Source: Nephrocerus scutellatus (Eukaryota; Arthropoda; Insecta; Diptera; Pipunculidae). From it: 64,000 nt of DNA. The stretch covers positions 62,573,719 to 62,637,718 of the forward strand of contig OX352765.1 in the NCBI GenBank assembly GCA_947095585.1, in the 5' to 3' direction. This document shows positions 43,569 to 56,553 of this stretch, piece by piece. A program made the translations under genes and the position numbers. Numbering within the stretch: position 1 is the stretch's first letter; every line of letters begins with the position of its first letter. The notes under the pieces are model-generated. The model was not told where the DNA came from. It saw nothing but the letters and a program-made list of their open reading frames with translations, and did no database searches.

Positions 43569-45459
43569 GTCGTAGAGATCGGAACGACTGGTTCGGTGAC
43601 GAATATAAGCTACCGACTGAACATAAGAATGTTGCGTAACGAGCAATGCAACAATCCCATGGAACGCTGGAAGGCAAAGATGAATATAAAGAGCTCAGAA
43701 GATATGAAAAAACAGTTCACTGGCGAAAGAAAACAGCCTGGGAGAAGAATCTCGTCTGTGAACTAGAACAGTATAGAGAGCAAGGACCGCACCAGGCGCG
43801 GAAGTTCTACCAAAGAGTCTGCGGTATGACGCAATGTACACCGTGTGCACATACTGCAAACACAAAGAGGGTAATCTGATCGCCGATCTCAAAGGCATCT
43901 TAGAGCAATGGGAAAAGCACTTTCATGAGTACCTTAATGGCCAGCTAACTGAGGAATCCACCAATGAGCGAAGATCATACTATGAAGACGAACTTAACAG
44001 AGCGATAAATCGGCTCAAAAATAATAAGGCCCCGGGATCTGATGGTATCCCAGCGGAGTTGATTAAAACAGGAGGCCCTGCAATACACCAAGCAATTTAT
44101 GAACTAATAGGGCAAGTATGGGGGAAGAAGCGATACCAGACTGGCGAAGAGGCATCCTGTGCCCAATACATAAGAAAGGAGATATTTCAACCTACAGAAA
44201 TTATCATGGTATAACGTTGTTGAGTACCGCGTATAAGATTTTCTCCTCTATACTTCAAGACAGGACAGCCCCATACGCTAAAGTCTTCATTGGTCCATGC
44301 CAGTATGGCTTATTCCCAGGAAAATCAACAACTGATCAGATTTACACCCTTAGGTAGGTGACGGGAAAATGTCTAGGGTTTCAAAACTCTCTACACCATA
44401 TTTTTTATAGACCTATGATAGCATAGCCAGAGTAGAACTTTATAATGCCATAGAGAATCCGGCATACCAAATAAACTGACAAGACTATGTAGGTTGACCA
44501 ATTTTATAAGCCAAGTTAAAATATCCGGATCACTATCAAGCCCATTTAACATCTATAACGGGCTCCGACAAGGGGATGGATTGGCCTGCGTCCTATTCAA
44601 CCTGGCGTTAGAGAACGTGATCCGAGAGTCTGACGTAACGCGAGAAGAACAATTCTCTATTCCAGTCCATTCTGATACTGGCTAACACAGATGATATTGA
44701 CATCGTTGGTAGAAACCGAAGAGCTGTACAGGGAGCTTTCAACCAGCTCTAGCAGACGGCACGAAATCTGGGGCTGCCCATAAATGAGAGCAAAACAAAG
44801 TACATGTTGTCTACGTCTGCGAGTATAAGATCCAACATTGGTCCCTTGATACAAATAGTGGAGCGCGAATTCGCAGTAGTGCAATCCTTTAACTATCTCG
44901 GGTCAACTGTAGCAGCCGATAACAGCATGGAACCAAAAATACGCGCACGGTTGCTTAAAGCCAACAAGGCCTACTAGTCTTCCAATCCAGGAATTTTACC
45001 ATAACATCCAAGCTGCTGGTATATAAGACAATGGTCATACCAGTACTTACATATGGATCCGAGACTTGGGTGCTTAGCAAAAAGCATTCTGACCTCTTAG
45101 CCGAGCTCGAGAGAAAAGTCTTACGGAGAATTGTATGTAAGGAAGGACGATTCCGGAGACTCTATAGTAATGAGATCTACGAGCATAACCGCGATGTCGA
45201 CAACGTGAAGAGAATTAAGCTCGGTAGGCTCCGCTGGGCAGGATACCTAGTTCGCATGAGTGAAGATGATCCTGCTCGGAAATTCCTTTGCGGTAGGATT
45301 TATGGAACACGACAGCGAGGCCGGCCAAGCCTACGCTGGGAGGATGGCCTAGACCAGGACGCCCAGAGCTTAGGAATGCCAAACTGGATGACATTGGCTC
45401 AAAATCGGGACCAGTGGAGAGATTTTTCGAGGGAGGCCAGAACCGGACACCGGTTGTAG
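43569..45459 (+). pseudogene. R3b: RTE reverse transcriptase and C-terminal domain
   Basis: Same segments as R1. The N-terminal RT region is open at 43646-43879 because the codon that is TAA elsewhere reads CAA here (KFYQRVCGM). 43834-44214 carries NKAPGSDGIPAEL, 44494-44685 LRQGDGL, motif C NTDD near 44684, and 45031-45459 the C-terminal domain with a private RWAGYLVRM. Confidence 0.85.
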
Positions 45460-45611
45460 AGCCAAATATGATGATGATGTTAATAAATAACTATTGTAAA
45501 CTTAAATCCGTCGTGTCGTGTGATATGTTTTTGTAAGTAAAACTACTTCATCGGCGGTGAGGAGAAAATTTAACATGGTATCAAAAATAATTTTGAGTTA
45601 CGAGATACGAT

Positions 45612-46124
45612 AAACATAACTTTAAAAAATGGGTTCTTATTAAACAATGGGGTTTCTCTCTTTCTGCTCGGGTTGGTCTCCCCTCAGCCGCATCTCTGTT
45701 GGCGCTTAGTTCTCTGGTTAGGGACAAGGCAATGATTAGTAGTCGTAATTTTTTTGGTGTGAGTGTGTGATTTGGTTCCTTTTTTTTTTTGATCCAGGTA
45801 ATTTTGTTTTCCTCTCCGTCAAAAGAGCACGTACAATTTTTTGTATGTATATGATGATCAACAACTGGTTGGCATGGCCGGCAAAGAACCCCCCCACACC
45901 CCGACGAGCTAGTTAGAGCACAGCTAGGCGTGCACCCGCCGTTGACCATCCCAACCTCCGGTTAAGCGTTTGAACAGTCGCGTTAGAACAGTCCAAAATC
46001 TACCCATGTTAAAAGGTTATGAAAGTTGTCGCAAACTTGGTAAACTCAGACTGGTCATCGTCAAACACTTAAAACGATACAAATTCAAGCGATTTAAGAA
46101 CTATCACCAACATGAAATCATTAC
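45612..46124 (+). repeat. Module M, copy 8
   Basis: Starts the first 1,758-bp deletion unit. It has gagcacagctagg, while copies 9 and 10 have gagcacatctagg. Confidence 0.82.
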
Positions 46125-46258
46125 AAAACTCAAACCATATACAGTGCGGCTAATACTACCGAACTAAATGAATTGGGGTTAGAAGGTTGATTGGGATTAA
46201 CAATCGCTTATAAAGAGTTACAATCAAATTAATTTTAGGTGTTATGAAGTTCACCGGG

Positions 46259-46607
46259 TCTAATATATAAAAATGAAACCATGTTTGTTTGTTTGTTTCC
46301 TATGCAAATCAATCATATAAATTCATTTTTGTTAAGGATGATGGAAGGAACAGTAAGCATATTTATGCCAAACAAAAACCACTTCTTTGATGGTTTAAAA
46401 TTGCGTATCATTTATAATCTACACACAAGTTTTTAACTGTACTTTGCAAACTATATTTTATTTTTATATATATAAACTTGAAACTGTTTGTTATTTTTGC
46501 CCATATTATTATCGAGGTGGCTGAGGTGTGCCATTGCTGGAGGTGGGTCAGTGAGAGGATGGTTAGTTGGCGGATGGTCAGTTGGGTGGGGATCAGTGGG
46601 ATAGGGC
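46259..46607 (+). mobile_element. Helitron-like element, copy 4, 3'-truncated
   Basis: Ends at gatagggc, before the hairpin, and is fused to RTE at tccaaatagtgg. It has ggtgtgcc in place of ggtgttcc. Confidence 0.65.
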
Positions 46608-46786
46608 TCCAAATAGTGGAGCGCGAATTCGCAGTAGTGCAATCCTTTAACTATCTCGGGTCAACTGTAGCAGCCGATAACAGCATGGAACCAAAAATAC
46701 GCGCACGGTTGCTTAAAGCCAACAAGGCCTACTATAGTCTTCCAATCCAGGAATTTTACCATAACATCCAAGCTGCTGGTATATAA
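46478..46786 (+). pseudogene. Chimeric frame, Helitron-like end fused to RTE (T1)
   Basis: Open frame whose first half is non-coding Helitron sequence (VSERMVSWRMVSWVGISGIG) and whose second half is true RTE RT (EFAVVQSFNYLGSTVAADN). It formed by the ~3.2-kb deletion that made the 1,758-bp unit. A chance fusion, not evidence of a gene. Confidence 0.6.
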
Positions 46787-47249
46787 GACAATGGTCATAC
46801 CAGTACTTACATATGGATCCGAGACTTGGGTGCTTAGCAAAAAGCATTCTGACCTCTTAGCCGAGCTCGAGAGAAAAGTCTTACGGAGAATTGTATGTAA
46901 GGAAGGACGATTCCGGAGACTCTATAATAATGAGATCTACGAGCATTACCGCGATGTCGACATCGTGAAGAGAATTAAGCTCGGTAGGCTCCGCTGGGCA
47001 GGACACCTAGTTCGCATGAGTGAAGATGATCCTGCTCGGAAATTCCTTTGCGGTAGGATTTATGAAACACGACAGCGAGGCCGGCCAAGCCTACGCTGGG
47101 AGGATGGCCTAGACCAGGACGCCCAGAGCTTAGGAATGCCAAACTGGATGACATTGGCTCAAAATCGGGACCAGTGGGAGATTTTTCGAGGGAGGCCAGA
47201 ACCGGCCACCGGTTGTAGAGCCAAATATGATGATGATGTTAATAAATAA
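46608..47249 (+). pseudogene. T1: RTE C-terminal fragment
   Basis: RTE 3' part from just after motif C. 46791-47249 encodes the C-terminal domain with LTYGSETWV and RLRWAGHLVRM. One base of gtggagag is lost (gtgggag near 47174), so the end reads EIFRGRPEPATGCRAKYDD and the frame is 10 residues longer. Confidence 0.82.
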
Positions 47250-47370
47250 CTATTGTAAACTTAAATCCGTCGTGTCGTGTGATATGTTTTTGTAAGTAAA
47301 ACTACTTCATCGGCGGTGAGGAGAAAATTTAACATGGTATCAAAAATAATTTTGAGTTACGAGATACGAT

Positions 47371-47882
47371 AAACATAACTTTAAAAAATGGGTTCTTATT
47401 AAACAATGGGGTTTCTCTCTCTCTGCTCGGGTTGGTCTCCCCTCAGCCGCATCTCTGTTGGCGCTTAGTTCTCTGGTTAGGGACAAGGCAATGATTAGTA
47501 GTCGTAATTTTTTTGGTGTGAGTGTGTGATTTGGTTCCTTTTTTTTTTGATCCAGGTAATTTTGTTTTCCTCTCCGTCAAAAGAGCACGTACAATTTTTT
47601 GTATGTATATGATGATCAACAACTGGTTGGCATGGCCGGCAAAGAACCCCCCCACACCCCGACGAGCTAGTTAGAGCACATCTAGGCGTGCACCCGCCGT
47701 TGACCATCCCAACCTCCGGTTAAGCGTTTGAACAGTCGCGTTAGAACAGTCCAAAATCTACCCATGTTAAAAGGTTATGAAAGTTGTCGCAAACTTGGTA
47801 AACTCAGACTGGTCATCGTCAAACACTTAAAACGATACAAATTAAAGCGATTTAAGAACTATCACCAACATGAAATCATTAC
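47371..47882 (+). repeat. Module M, copy 9
   Basis: Second 1,758-bp unit. attaaagcg variant shared with copy 10. Confidence 0.82.
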
Positions 47883-48016
47883 AAAACTCAAACCATATAC
47901 AGTGCGGCTAATACTACCGAACTAAATGAATTGGGGTTAGAAGGTTGATTGGGATTAACAATCGCTTATAAAGAGTTACAATCAAATTAATTTTAGGTGT
48001 TATGAAGTTCACCGGG

Positions 48017-48365
48017 TCTAATATATAAAAATGAAACCATGTTTGTTTGTTTGTTTCCTATGCAAATCAATCATATAAATTCATTTTTGTTAAGGATGAT
48101 GGAAGGAACAGTAAGCATATTTATGCCAAACAAAAACCACTTCTTTGATGGTTTAAAATTGCGTATCATTTATAATCTACACACAAGTTTTTAACTGTAC
48201 TTTGCAAACTATATTTTATTTTTATATATATAAACTTGAAACTGTTTGTTATTTTTGCCCATATTATTATCGAGGTGGCTGAGGTGTGCCATTGCTGGAG
48301 GTGGGTCAGTGAGAGGATGGTTAGTTGGCGGATGGTCAGTTGGGTGGGGATCAGTGGGATAGGGC
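48017..48365 (+). mobile_element. Helitron-like element, copy 5, 3'-truncated
   Basis: Same truncation and fusion point as copy 4, exactly 1,758 bp downstream. Confidence 0.65.
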
Positions 48366-49007
48366 TCCAAATAGTGGAGCGCGAATTCGCAGTAGTGCAA
48401 TCCTTTAACTATCTCGGGTCAACTGTAGCAGCCGATAACAGCATGGAACCAAAAATACGCGCACGGTTGCTTAAAGCCAACAAGGCCTACTATAGTCTTC
48501 CAATCCAGGAATTTTACCATAACATCCAAGCTGCTGGTATATAAGACAATGGTCATACCAGTACTTACATATGGATCCGAGACTTGGGTGCTTAGCAAAA
48601 AGCATTCTGACCTCTTAGCCGAGCTCGAGAGAAAAGTCTTACGGAGAATTGTATGTAAGGAAGGACGATTCCGGAGACTCTATAATAATGAGATCTACGA
48701 GCATTACCGCGATGTCGACATCGTGAAGAGAATTAAGCTCGGTAGGCTCCGCTGGGCAGGACACCTAGTTCGCATGAGTGAAGATGATCCTGCTCGGAAA
48801 TTCCTTTGCGGTAGGATTTATGAAACACGACAGCGAGGCCGGCCAAGCCTACGCTGGGAGGATGGCCTAGACCAGGACGCCCAGAGCTTAGGAATGCCAA
48901 ACTGGATGACATTGGCTCAAAATCGGGACCAGTGGGAGATTTTTCGAGGGAGGCCAGAACCGGCCACCGGTTGTAGAGCCAAATATGATGATGATGTTAA
49001 TAAATAA
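48366..49007 (+). pseudogene. T2: RTE C-terminal fragment
   Basis: Apparently identical to T1, including the altered end after DQWEIF. The chimeric frame 48236-48544 is repeated as well. Confidence 0.82.
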
Positions 49008-49128
49008 CTATTGTAAACTTAAATCCGTCGTGTCGTGTGATATGTTTTTGTAAGTAAAACTACTTCATCGGCGGTGAGGAGAAAATTTAACATGGTATCA
49101 AAAATAATTTTGAGTTACGAGATACGAT

Positions 49129-49640
49129 AAACATAACTTTAAAAAATGGGTTCTTATTAAACAATGGGGTTTCTCTCTCTCTGCTCGGGTTGGTCTCCCC
49201 TCAGCCGCATCTCTGTTGGCGCTTAGTTCTCTGGTTAGGGACAAGGCAATGATTAGTAGTCGTAATTTTTTTGGTGTGAGTGTGTGATTTGGTTCCTTTT
49301 TTTTTTGATCCAGGTAATTTTGTTTTCCTCTCCGTCAAAAGAGCACGTACAATTTTTTGTATGTATATGATGATCAACAACTGGTTGGCATGGCCGGCAA
49401 AGAACCCCCCCACACCCCGACGAGCTAGTTAGAGCACATCTAGGCGTGCACCCGCCGTTGACCATCCCAACCTCCGGTTAAGCGTTTGAACAGTCGCGTT
49501 AGAACAGTCCAAAATCTACCCATGTTAAAAGGTTATGAAAGTTGTCGCAAACTTGGTAAACTCAGACTGGTCATCGTCAAACACTTAAAACGATACAAAT
49601 TAAAGCGATTTAAGAACTATCACCAACATGAAATCATTAC
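49129..49640 (+). repeat. Module M, copy 10
   Basis: Third M at the 1,758-bp spacing, but followed by a complete Helitron-like element. Confidence 0.82.
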
Positions 49641-49774
49641 AAAACTCAAACCATATACAGTGCGGCTAATACTACCGAACTAAATGAATTGGGGTTAGAA
49701 GGTTGATTGGGATTAACAATCGCTTATAAAGAGTTACAATCAAATTAATTTTAGGTGTTATGAAGTTCACCGGG

Positions 49775-50148
49775 TCTAATATATAAAAATGAAACCATGT
49801 TTGTTTGTTTGTTTCCTATGCAAATCAATCATATAAATTCATTTTTGTTAAGGATGATGGAAGGAACAGTAAGCATATTTATGCCAAACAAAAACCACTT
49901 CTTTGATGGTTTAAAATTGCGTATCATTTATAATCTACACACAAGTTTTTAACTGTACTTTGCAAACTATATTTTATTTTTATATAAACTTGAAACTGTT
50001 TGTTATTTTTGCCCATATTATTATCGAGGTGGCTGAGGTGTTCCATTGCTGGAGGTGGGTCAGTGAGAGGATGGTTAGTTGGCGGATGGTCAGTTGGGTG
50101 GGGATCAGTGGGATAGGGCGGCCGGGAAACGCCGGGTATTGCAGCTAG
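49775..50148 (+). mobile_element. Non-autonomous Helitron-like element, copy 6
   Basis: Complete, ending CTAG at 50145-50148. Confidence 0.6.
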
Positions 50149-51174
50149 TATGTTAATAAATTGCGGTCAGCCATCAGCAGAGTAGGGCGAACAACACCGA
50201 ATGCTTTAGAAATGCATGTGGCCGCAAGTATCTCTGACTGGTGGAAGTGCGATCAAACCTCCACGTGGTGGCCGCTGGTAATTTTCCTTCAGTACAGGAA
50301 AAGCAAAATTGTCGGGCTAGTCCCTTCAAATTAAGGTTGGCGTAAGGCCAATAACCTTGCCCATAAAAAAAACATATTACGGAACCCCAAGTCAGCCTCG
50401 GATACACTTATGAACGACGACGACCGCGGCAACGAAAACGGTTTAACGATTTAAGAATTTTCTCATGGAACGTACGCTATAGCTGCACAGTAGCTAGCCG
50501 ATACCCAATATAATGCTGACATAACAGCAATTCAAGAGATGCGGGGAATGGTGTTCCATTGCTGGAGGTGGGTCAGTGGGAGGATGGTTAGTTGGCGGAT
50601 GGTCAGTTGGGTGGGGATCAGTGGGATAGGGCGGCCGGGAAACGCCGGGTATTGCAGCTAGTATGTTAATAAATTGCGGTCAGCCATCAGCAGAGTAGGG
50701 CGAACAACACCGAATGCTTTAGAAATGCATGTGGCCGCAAGTATCTCTGACTGGTGGAAGTGCGATCAAACCTCCACGTGGTGGCCGCTGGTAATTTTCC
50801 TTCAGTACAGGAAAAGCAAAATTGTCGGGCTAGTCCCTTCAAAGTAAGGTTGGCGTAAGGCCAATAACCTTGCCCGTAAAAAAAACATATTACGGAACCC
50901 CAAATCAGCCTCGGATACACTTATGAACGACGACGACCGCGGCAACGAAAACGGTTTAACGATTTAAGAATTTTCTCATGGAACGTACGCTATAGCTGCA
51001 CAGTAGCTAGCCGATACCCAATATAATGCTGACATAACAGCAATTCAAGAGATGCGGGGAATGGTGTTCCATTGCTGGAGGTGGGTCAGTGGGAGGATGG
51101 TTAGTTGGCGGATGGTCAGTTGGGTGGGGATCAGTGGGATAGGGCGGCCGGGAAACGCCGGGTATTGCAGCTAG
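50149..51174 (+). repeat. RTE 5' fragment plus Helitron-like end, two further 513-bp units (R4)
   Basis: Helitron-like ends finish at 50148, 50661 and 51174 (spacing 513 each), separated by RTE 5' fragments. Unit R4 therefore has three tandem copies where R1-R3 have two. Confidence 0.82.
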
Positions 51175-51435
51175 TATGTTAATAAATTGCGGTCAGCCAT
51201 CAGCAGAGTAGGGCGAACAACACCGAATGCTTTAGAAATGCATGTGGCCGCTAGTATCTCTGACTGGTGGAAGTGCGATCAAACCTCCACGTGGTGGCCG
51301 CTGGTAATTTTCCTTCAGTACAGGAAAAGCAAAATTGTCGGGCTAGTCCCTTCAAAGTAAGGTTGGCGTAAGGCCAATAACCTCGCCCGTAAAAAAAACA
51401 TATTACGGAACCCCAAATCAGCCTCGGATACACTT

Positions 51436-52403
51436 ATGAACGACGACGACCGCGGCAACGAAAACGGTTTAACGATTTAAGAATTTTCTCATGGAACGTA
51501 CGCTCGAGCTGCACAGTAGCTAGCCGATACCCTGTCCAAATATAATGCTGACATAACAGCAATTCAAGAGAAGCGGGGAATGGTGTCTTACAAAAATCAG
51601 AATATGACATATATTACAGCTGTCATGCACAATACGCTCGGGTGGGGTTTTTAGTCAGCAAAAGAATGAAACCCTCCGTTATCGGCTTTAAAAGCAGTAA
51701 ATGATAGCCGTTCATTCGCGTGCGGGGAAGATTTAAAAACATAAGCACCATAAACGTTCACGCACCTACAGAGGATTCCCCAGATGATGAAAACGAAGAA
51801 TTCTTTGAATCAGTCGAACGGGAACACCATGCCTGTCCTCAGTATGACGCAAAACTCATTCTGAGGGATATGAATGCCAAAATAGGTAGGGAGTCAGTAT
51901 TCAGGCAGTACATTGGCGCCCATAGCTTACACGAGAACAATAATGACAATGGACAACGAGTCATAGAGATGGCAGCAAGCAATAAGTTGGTCGTTGCGAG
52001 TACAAGGTTTGCCCGTAAAAATATCCACAAAGCCACCTGGGTATCTCCTGATAGAGCCACTCCCAACAAGATACACCACGTGTTGATAGACCGCCGCCAC
52101 AACCCGAACCTGATGACGGTACGAACGTACCGAGGTGCCATCGTCGACTCGCACCACTATCTTGTTGGTATGGTGCTCCGAGCGCGGATTGCATCATCAA
52201 GAAGGACAGCATCCGCGAATCAGATTCGAGTCAACACGACTGCCTTTCGCAACGAAGAGACCAGTAACAACTACGGTCAAGCGATAGGACTCACCCTAAA
52301 TGCAGATAGAGTAAGTCCTAGGGCTGAGATGTCGGGCGTAGAAGAGAAATGGCCACGCCTTAAGAATACTATCATTAGTACTGCTAACTCCATCTTAGGG
52401 TAG
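51436..52403 (+). pseudogene. R4: RTE endonuclease domain
   Basis: Open at 51720-52403 (227 residues), with WVSPDR, KIHHVLI and DSHHYLV as in R3. The sequence just upstream has changed: atgatagccgttcattcgcg replaces the aacggctatgcaaccttcgc found elsewhere. Part of that looks like an inverted copy of cggctat. Confidence 0.83.
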
Positions 52404-52405
52404 TA

Positions 52406-54291
52406 GTCGTAGAGATCGGAACGACTGGTTCGGTGACGAATATAAGCTACCGACTGAACATAAGAATGTTGCGTAACGAGCAATGCAACAATCCCATGGA
52501 ACGCTGGCACGCAAAGATGAATATAAAGAGCTCAGAAGATATGAAAAAACAGTTCACTGGCGAAAGAAAGCAGCCTGGGAGAAGAATCTCGTCTGTGAAC
52601 TAGAACAGTATAGAGAGCAAGGACCGCACCAGTAGCGGAAGTTCTACTAAAGAGTCTGCGGTATGACGCAATGTACACCGTGTGCACATACTGCAAACAC
52701 AAAGAGGGTAATCTGATCGCCGATCTCAAAGGCATCTTAGAGCAATGGGAAAAGCACTTTCATGAGTACCTTAATGGCCAGCTAACTGAGGAATCCACCA
52801 ATGAGCGAAGATCATACTATGAAGACGAACTTAACAGAGCGATAAATCGGCTCAAAAATAATAAGGCCCCGGGATCTGATGGTATCCCAGCGGAATTGAT
52901 TAAAACAGGAGGCCCTGCAATACACCAAGCAATTTATGAACTAATAGGGCAAGTATGGGGGAAGAAGAGACACCAGACTGGCGAAGAGGCATCCTGTGCC
53001 CAATACATAAGAAAGGAGATATTTCAACCTACAGAAATTATCATGGTATAACGTTGTTGAGTACCGCGTATAAGATTTTCTCCTCTATACTTCAAGACAG
53101 GACAGCCCCATACGCTAAAGTCTTCATTGGTCCATGCCAGTATGGCTTATTCCCAGGAAAATCAACAACTGATCAGATTTACACCCTTAGGTAGGTGACG
53201 GGAAAATGTCTAGGGTTTCAAAACTCTCTACACCATATTTTTATAGACCTATGATAGCATAGCCAGAGTAGAACTTTTTAATGCCATAGAGAATCCGGCA
53301 TACCAAATAAACTGACAAGACTATGTAGGTTGACCAATTTTATAAGCCAAGTTAAAATATCCGGATCACTATCAAGCCCATTTAACATCTATAACGGGCT
53401 CCGACAAGGGGATGGATTGGCCTGCGTCCTATTCAACCTGGCGTTAGAGAACGTGATCCGAGAGTCTGACGTAACGCGAGAAGAACAATCCTCTATTCCA
53501 GTCCATTCTGATACTGGCTAACACAGATGATATTGACATCGTTGGTAGAAACCGAAGAGCTGTACAGGGAGCTTTCAACCAGCTCTAGCAGGCGGCACGA
53601 AATCTGCCCATAAATGAGAGCAAAACAAAGTACATGTTGTCTACGTCTGCGAGTATAAGATCCAACATTGGTCCCTCGATCCAAATAGTGGAGCGCGAAT
53701 TCGCAGTAGTGCAATCCTTTAACTATCTCGGGTCAACTGTAGCAGCCGATAACAGCATGGAACCAAAAATACGCGCACGGTTGCTTAAAGCCAACAAGGC
53801 CTACTATAGTCTTCCAATCCAGGAATTTTACCATAACATCCAAGCTGCTGGTATATAAGACAATGGTCATACCAGTACTTACATATGGATCCGAGACTTG
53901 GGTGCTTAGCAAAAAGCATTCTGACCTCTTAGCCGAGCTCGAGAGAAAAGTCTTACGGAGAATTGTATGTAAGGAAGGACGATTCCGGAGACTCAATAAT
54001 AATGAGATCTACGAGCATTACTGCGATGTCGACATCGTGAAGAGAATTAAGCTCGGTAGGCTCCGCTGGGCAGGACACCTAGTTCGCATGAGTGAAGATG
54101 ATCCTGCTCGGAAATTCCTTTGCGGTAGGATTTATGGAACACGACAGCGAGGCCGGCCAAGCCTACGCTGGGAGGATGGCCTAGACCAGGACGCCCAGAG
54201 CTTAGGAATGCCAAACTGGATGACATTGGCTCAAAATCGGGACCAGTGGAGAGATTTTTCGAGGGAGGCCAGAACCGGACACCGGTTGTAG
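52406..54291 (+). pseudogene. R4: RTE reverse transcriptase and C-terminal domain
   Basis: As R3, with KKRHQTGE for KKRYQTGE and 6 bp missing near 53605 (aatctgcccat). Motif C is NTDD. The frame 53634-53858 (FNYLGSTVAADNSMEPK to AYYSLPIQ) is open because ctactatagtc is intact. 53863-54291 is the C-terminal domain. Confidence 0.85.
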
Positions 54292-54429
54292 AGCCAAATA
54301 TGATGATGATGTTAATAAATAACTATTGTAAACTTAAATCCGTCGTGTCGTGTGATATGTTTTTGTAAGTAAAACTACTTCATCGGCGGTGAGGAGAAAA
54401 TTTAACATGGTATCAAAAATAATTTTGAG

Positions 54430-54893
54430 TTACGATTTTGAAATGCGAATTTGAATTCTTGTAACTACATCATTTCTCGAGTGATTTGCATCCAGTTAGG
54501 TATGTAGGACTAAGATGCGTCTATAAGACTTGTTCCTATGTAATATCATGAATATTATAATTATGGTCTGGAATTTCAGGAACAAACCAATTTCTCAAGT
54601 GATTCGCATGCAATTCGGTATGTAGGACTAAGATTCGACTATAAGACTTGTTCCTATGGAAATTCTGGAATAAGATAATTATGGTCTGGAATTTCGGGAA
54701 CAAAGCAATTTCTCATTATAGTCGGGAAATTCGGAAACAAAGCAATTTCGCAAGTGATTCGTATTAAATTCGGAATGTAGGACTAAAATGCTATAAGACT
54801 TGTTACCATGGAAATTCTGGAATATAATCATTATGGCATGGAACAAAGCAATTTCTCAAGAGAGTCGCACGAAATTCGGTATGTAGGACTAAG
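54430..54893 (+). repeat. Satellite-like repeat S, block 3
   Basis: Near-identical to block 1, 14,173 bp downstream. Confidence 0.84.
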
Positions 54894-54990
54894 GAGTTGT
54901 GTCCTAATTGTCGTTGCGCATGGTTGTGCTCTACACGAGTTAGCGCGTTATTGAGCAGAAAAAAATTATAACCAGAATTAAGAACGTGTT

Positions 54991-55669
54991 GTGTTTGCGC
55001 AGAAGCTAAAATATAAAGTGCAAATCACTAGCTCGCGAGTTTTCGCTGTGTTTACTTATGTAAATGTCCACAAGCCAGCAATTCTGGAACTGAGTGAAAC
55101 TCATGTATTTGATAATTCCGATACCTCGGGATTAAATCTGCCTAGTTATTACTTGGTGCCATTATTTTACCCTCGACGTGGACTCGCAATTTATGTCCGT
55201 ATTGAACTTTTGCCTCAATTCAGCCCATGTTCCAAACCGAATTTAATTTTATATGGCTGAGAGTGAAGGTACAAGGGCGCAACATTCACTTGCTTTATAT
55301 ATAGATTATAGAAGCCCCAACTTGGACAGAGTTTCAACTCGGATCGAGTTTAATGCACTGTCTGAGTCAATCTTAAGAATTGTCTCAAAATATCGTAAAA
55401 CTGAAATGGTTATTGCGGTCGATTGCAATGTACACAATTCAGTGTGGCTTCGCAATTCTGGCCAGCCAACACCCGTAGGAAGGGATGTTGAGATATTCGC
55501 TGAGTTTAATCACCTTACTCAGCTTGTAAATGAGCCTACAAGAATACCTGGCATTGCAAATCATCCCGCGAACATTTATAATAATTTCTCGTTAAAAACT
55601 TCTTTGGGAGCATTAACTGGTCGCTATTGTTTCGTGATACCAACGTGTATGCCGCCGCTGATGCAATAA
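54991..55669 (+). pseudogene. J2: endonuclease fragment
   Basis: Frames 54991-55260 and 55253-55669, equal to J1 from FTYVNVHKPAILELSETH onward. The first ~20 endonuclease residues are replaced by 5' UTR translation because of the 444-bp loss. The Asp-Asn pair (VDCNVHN) remains. Confidence 0.75.
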
Positions 55670-56284
55670 AGAACATCATCCTCACTCACTCACTCTTTCG
55701 CTGATAACAGCACTCTCAGCTTCTCATATAAGTTTGAGGAACGTGCATCTACTTCTCATGTGGAACTCAAACAACCAAATATGTAAAGCACGTTAAATGC
55801 TGATCTGGACAGCATAATAAAATGGGGAGAAAACAATCGAGTAGAATTATACGCTTCCAAAATCTAATGCTGTCTCCTGTTGTCTAAACGAATCCTAAAT
55901 GAATGTACTTGCATCGAGGAAACTGAAAAACTCGCAATTCTCGGTATGTGCGTTCGTTGGATTGACGACATATTTACCGTCGCCAAAAATGCTGCGAAAT
56001 GTTAAGGTTTTCTAGACCGGTGCAAGAAATATTTCACTCCCTTTGATCTAGCTACTATCTACAAGGCTTTTATTCGCCATAAACTTGAGTACAATTGCCA
56101 TATCTGGACTAGTGCGCCTAAAACTACCTTGCATCAGCTAAATAGAATACAAAACCGCGCGATAAAACTTATCGATGACGTAAACATTGCGAAATAGATT
56201 CGCTTGAACACCGTAGGAACGTTTCCTGTTTGTCACTATTTTATCGCTTCTTCAACCAGCGGTGATTAAGAGAAATAGCCAGTT
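55670..56284 (+). pseudogene. J2: RT palm end and thumb remnants
   Basis: Same remnants as J1, including FADN for FADD. It therefore descends from the same deleted ancestor. Confidence 0.7.
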
Positions 56285-56286
56285 GC

Positions 56287-56553
56287 ATGCCACCTCTCCT
56301 TGAATTCAACCGCAATGCTTGTGGCGCTCTAAATGCTCATCAGTTTACCCTTAAGCCCATCTTCGGACGTACAGTAAAATTCAGGGATTCGTTCTTCAGC
56401 CGTACAACACGTATGTGGAATGCTTTGCCAAGCTCTGTCTTTCCAAAGCACTATGATCCACAGGCATTAAAGACACACGCTTATAGACATCTCCTCTTTT
56501 CTCCAACTTTTCTCCACCTTTTCCTTAACGCCCAAGTTGTGCCAAGCATATAG
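56287..56553 (+). pseudogene. J2: C-terminal domain
   Basis: 88-codon frame as in J1, with HAYRHLL for HAHRHLL and NAQVVPSI for NAQVVSSI. Confidence 0.78.

Larger units (their letters stand above)
43365..45500 (+). mobile_element. RTE-clade LINE copy R3b, 5'-truncated
   Basis: Starts inside the endonuclease at aaagacagcatcc, then follows the RTE sequence to the 3' end and into module M. It shares ctactagtc near 44976 with R1 and R2. Confidence 0.85.
51175..54335 (+). mobile_element. RTE-clade LINE copy R4
   Basis: Near-identical to R3, including its satellite-type 3' flank at 54,430. Confidence 0.85.
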
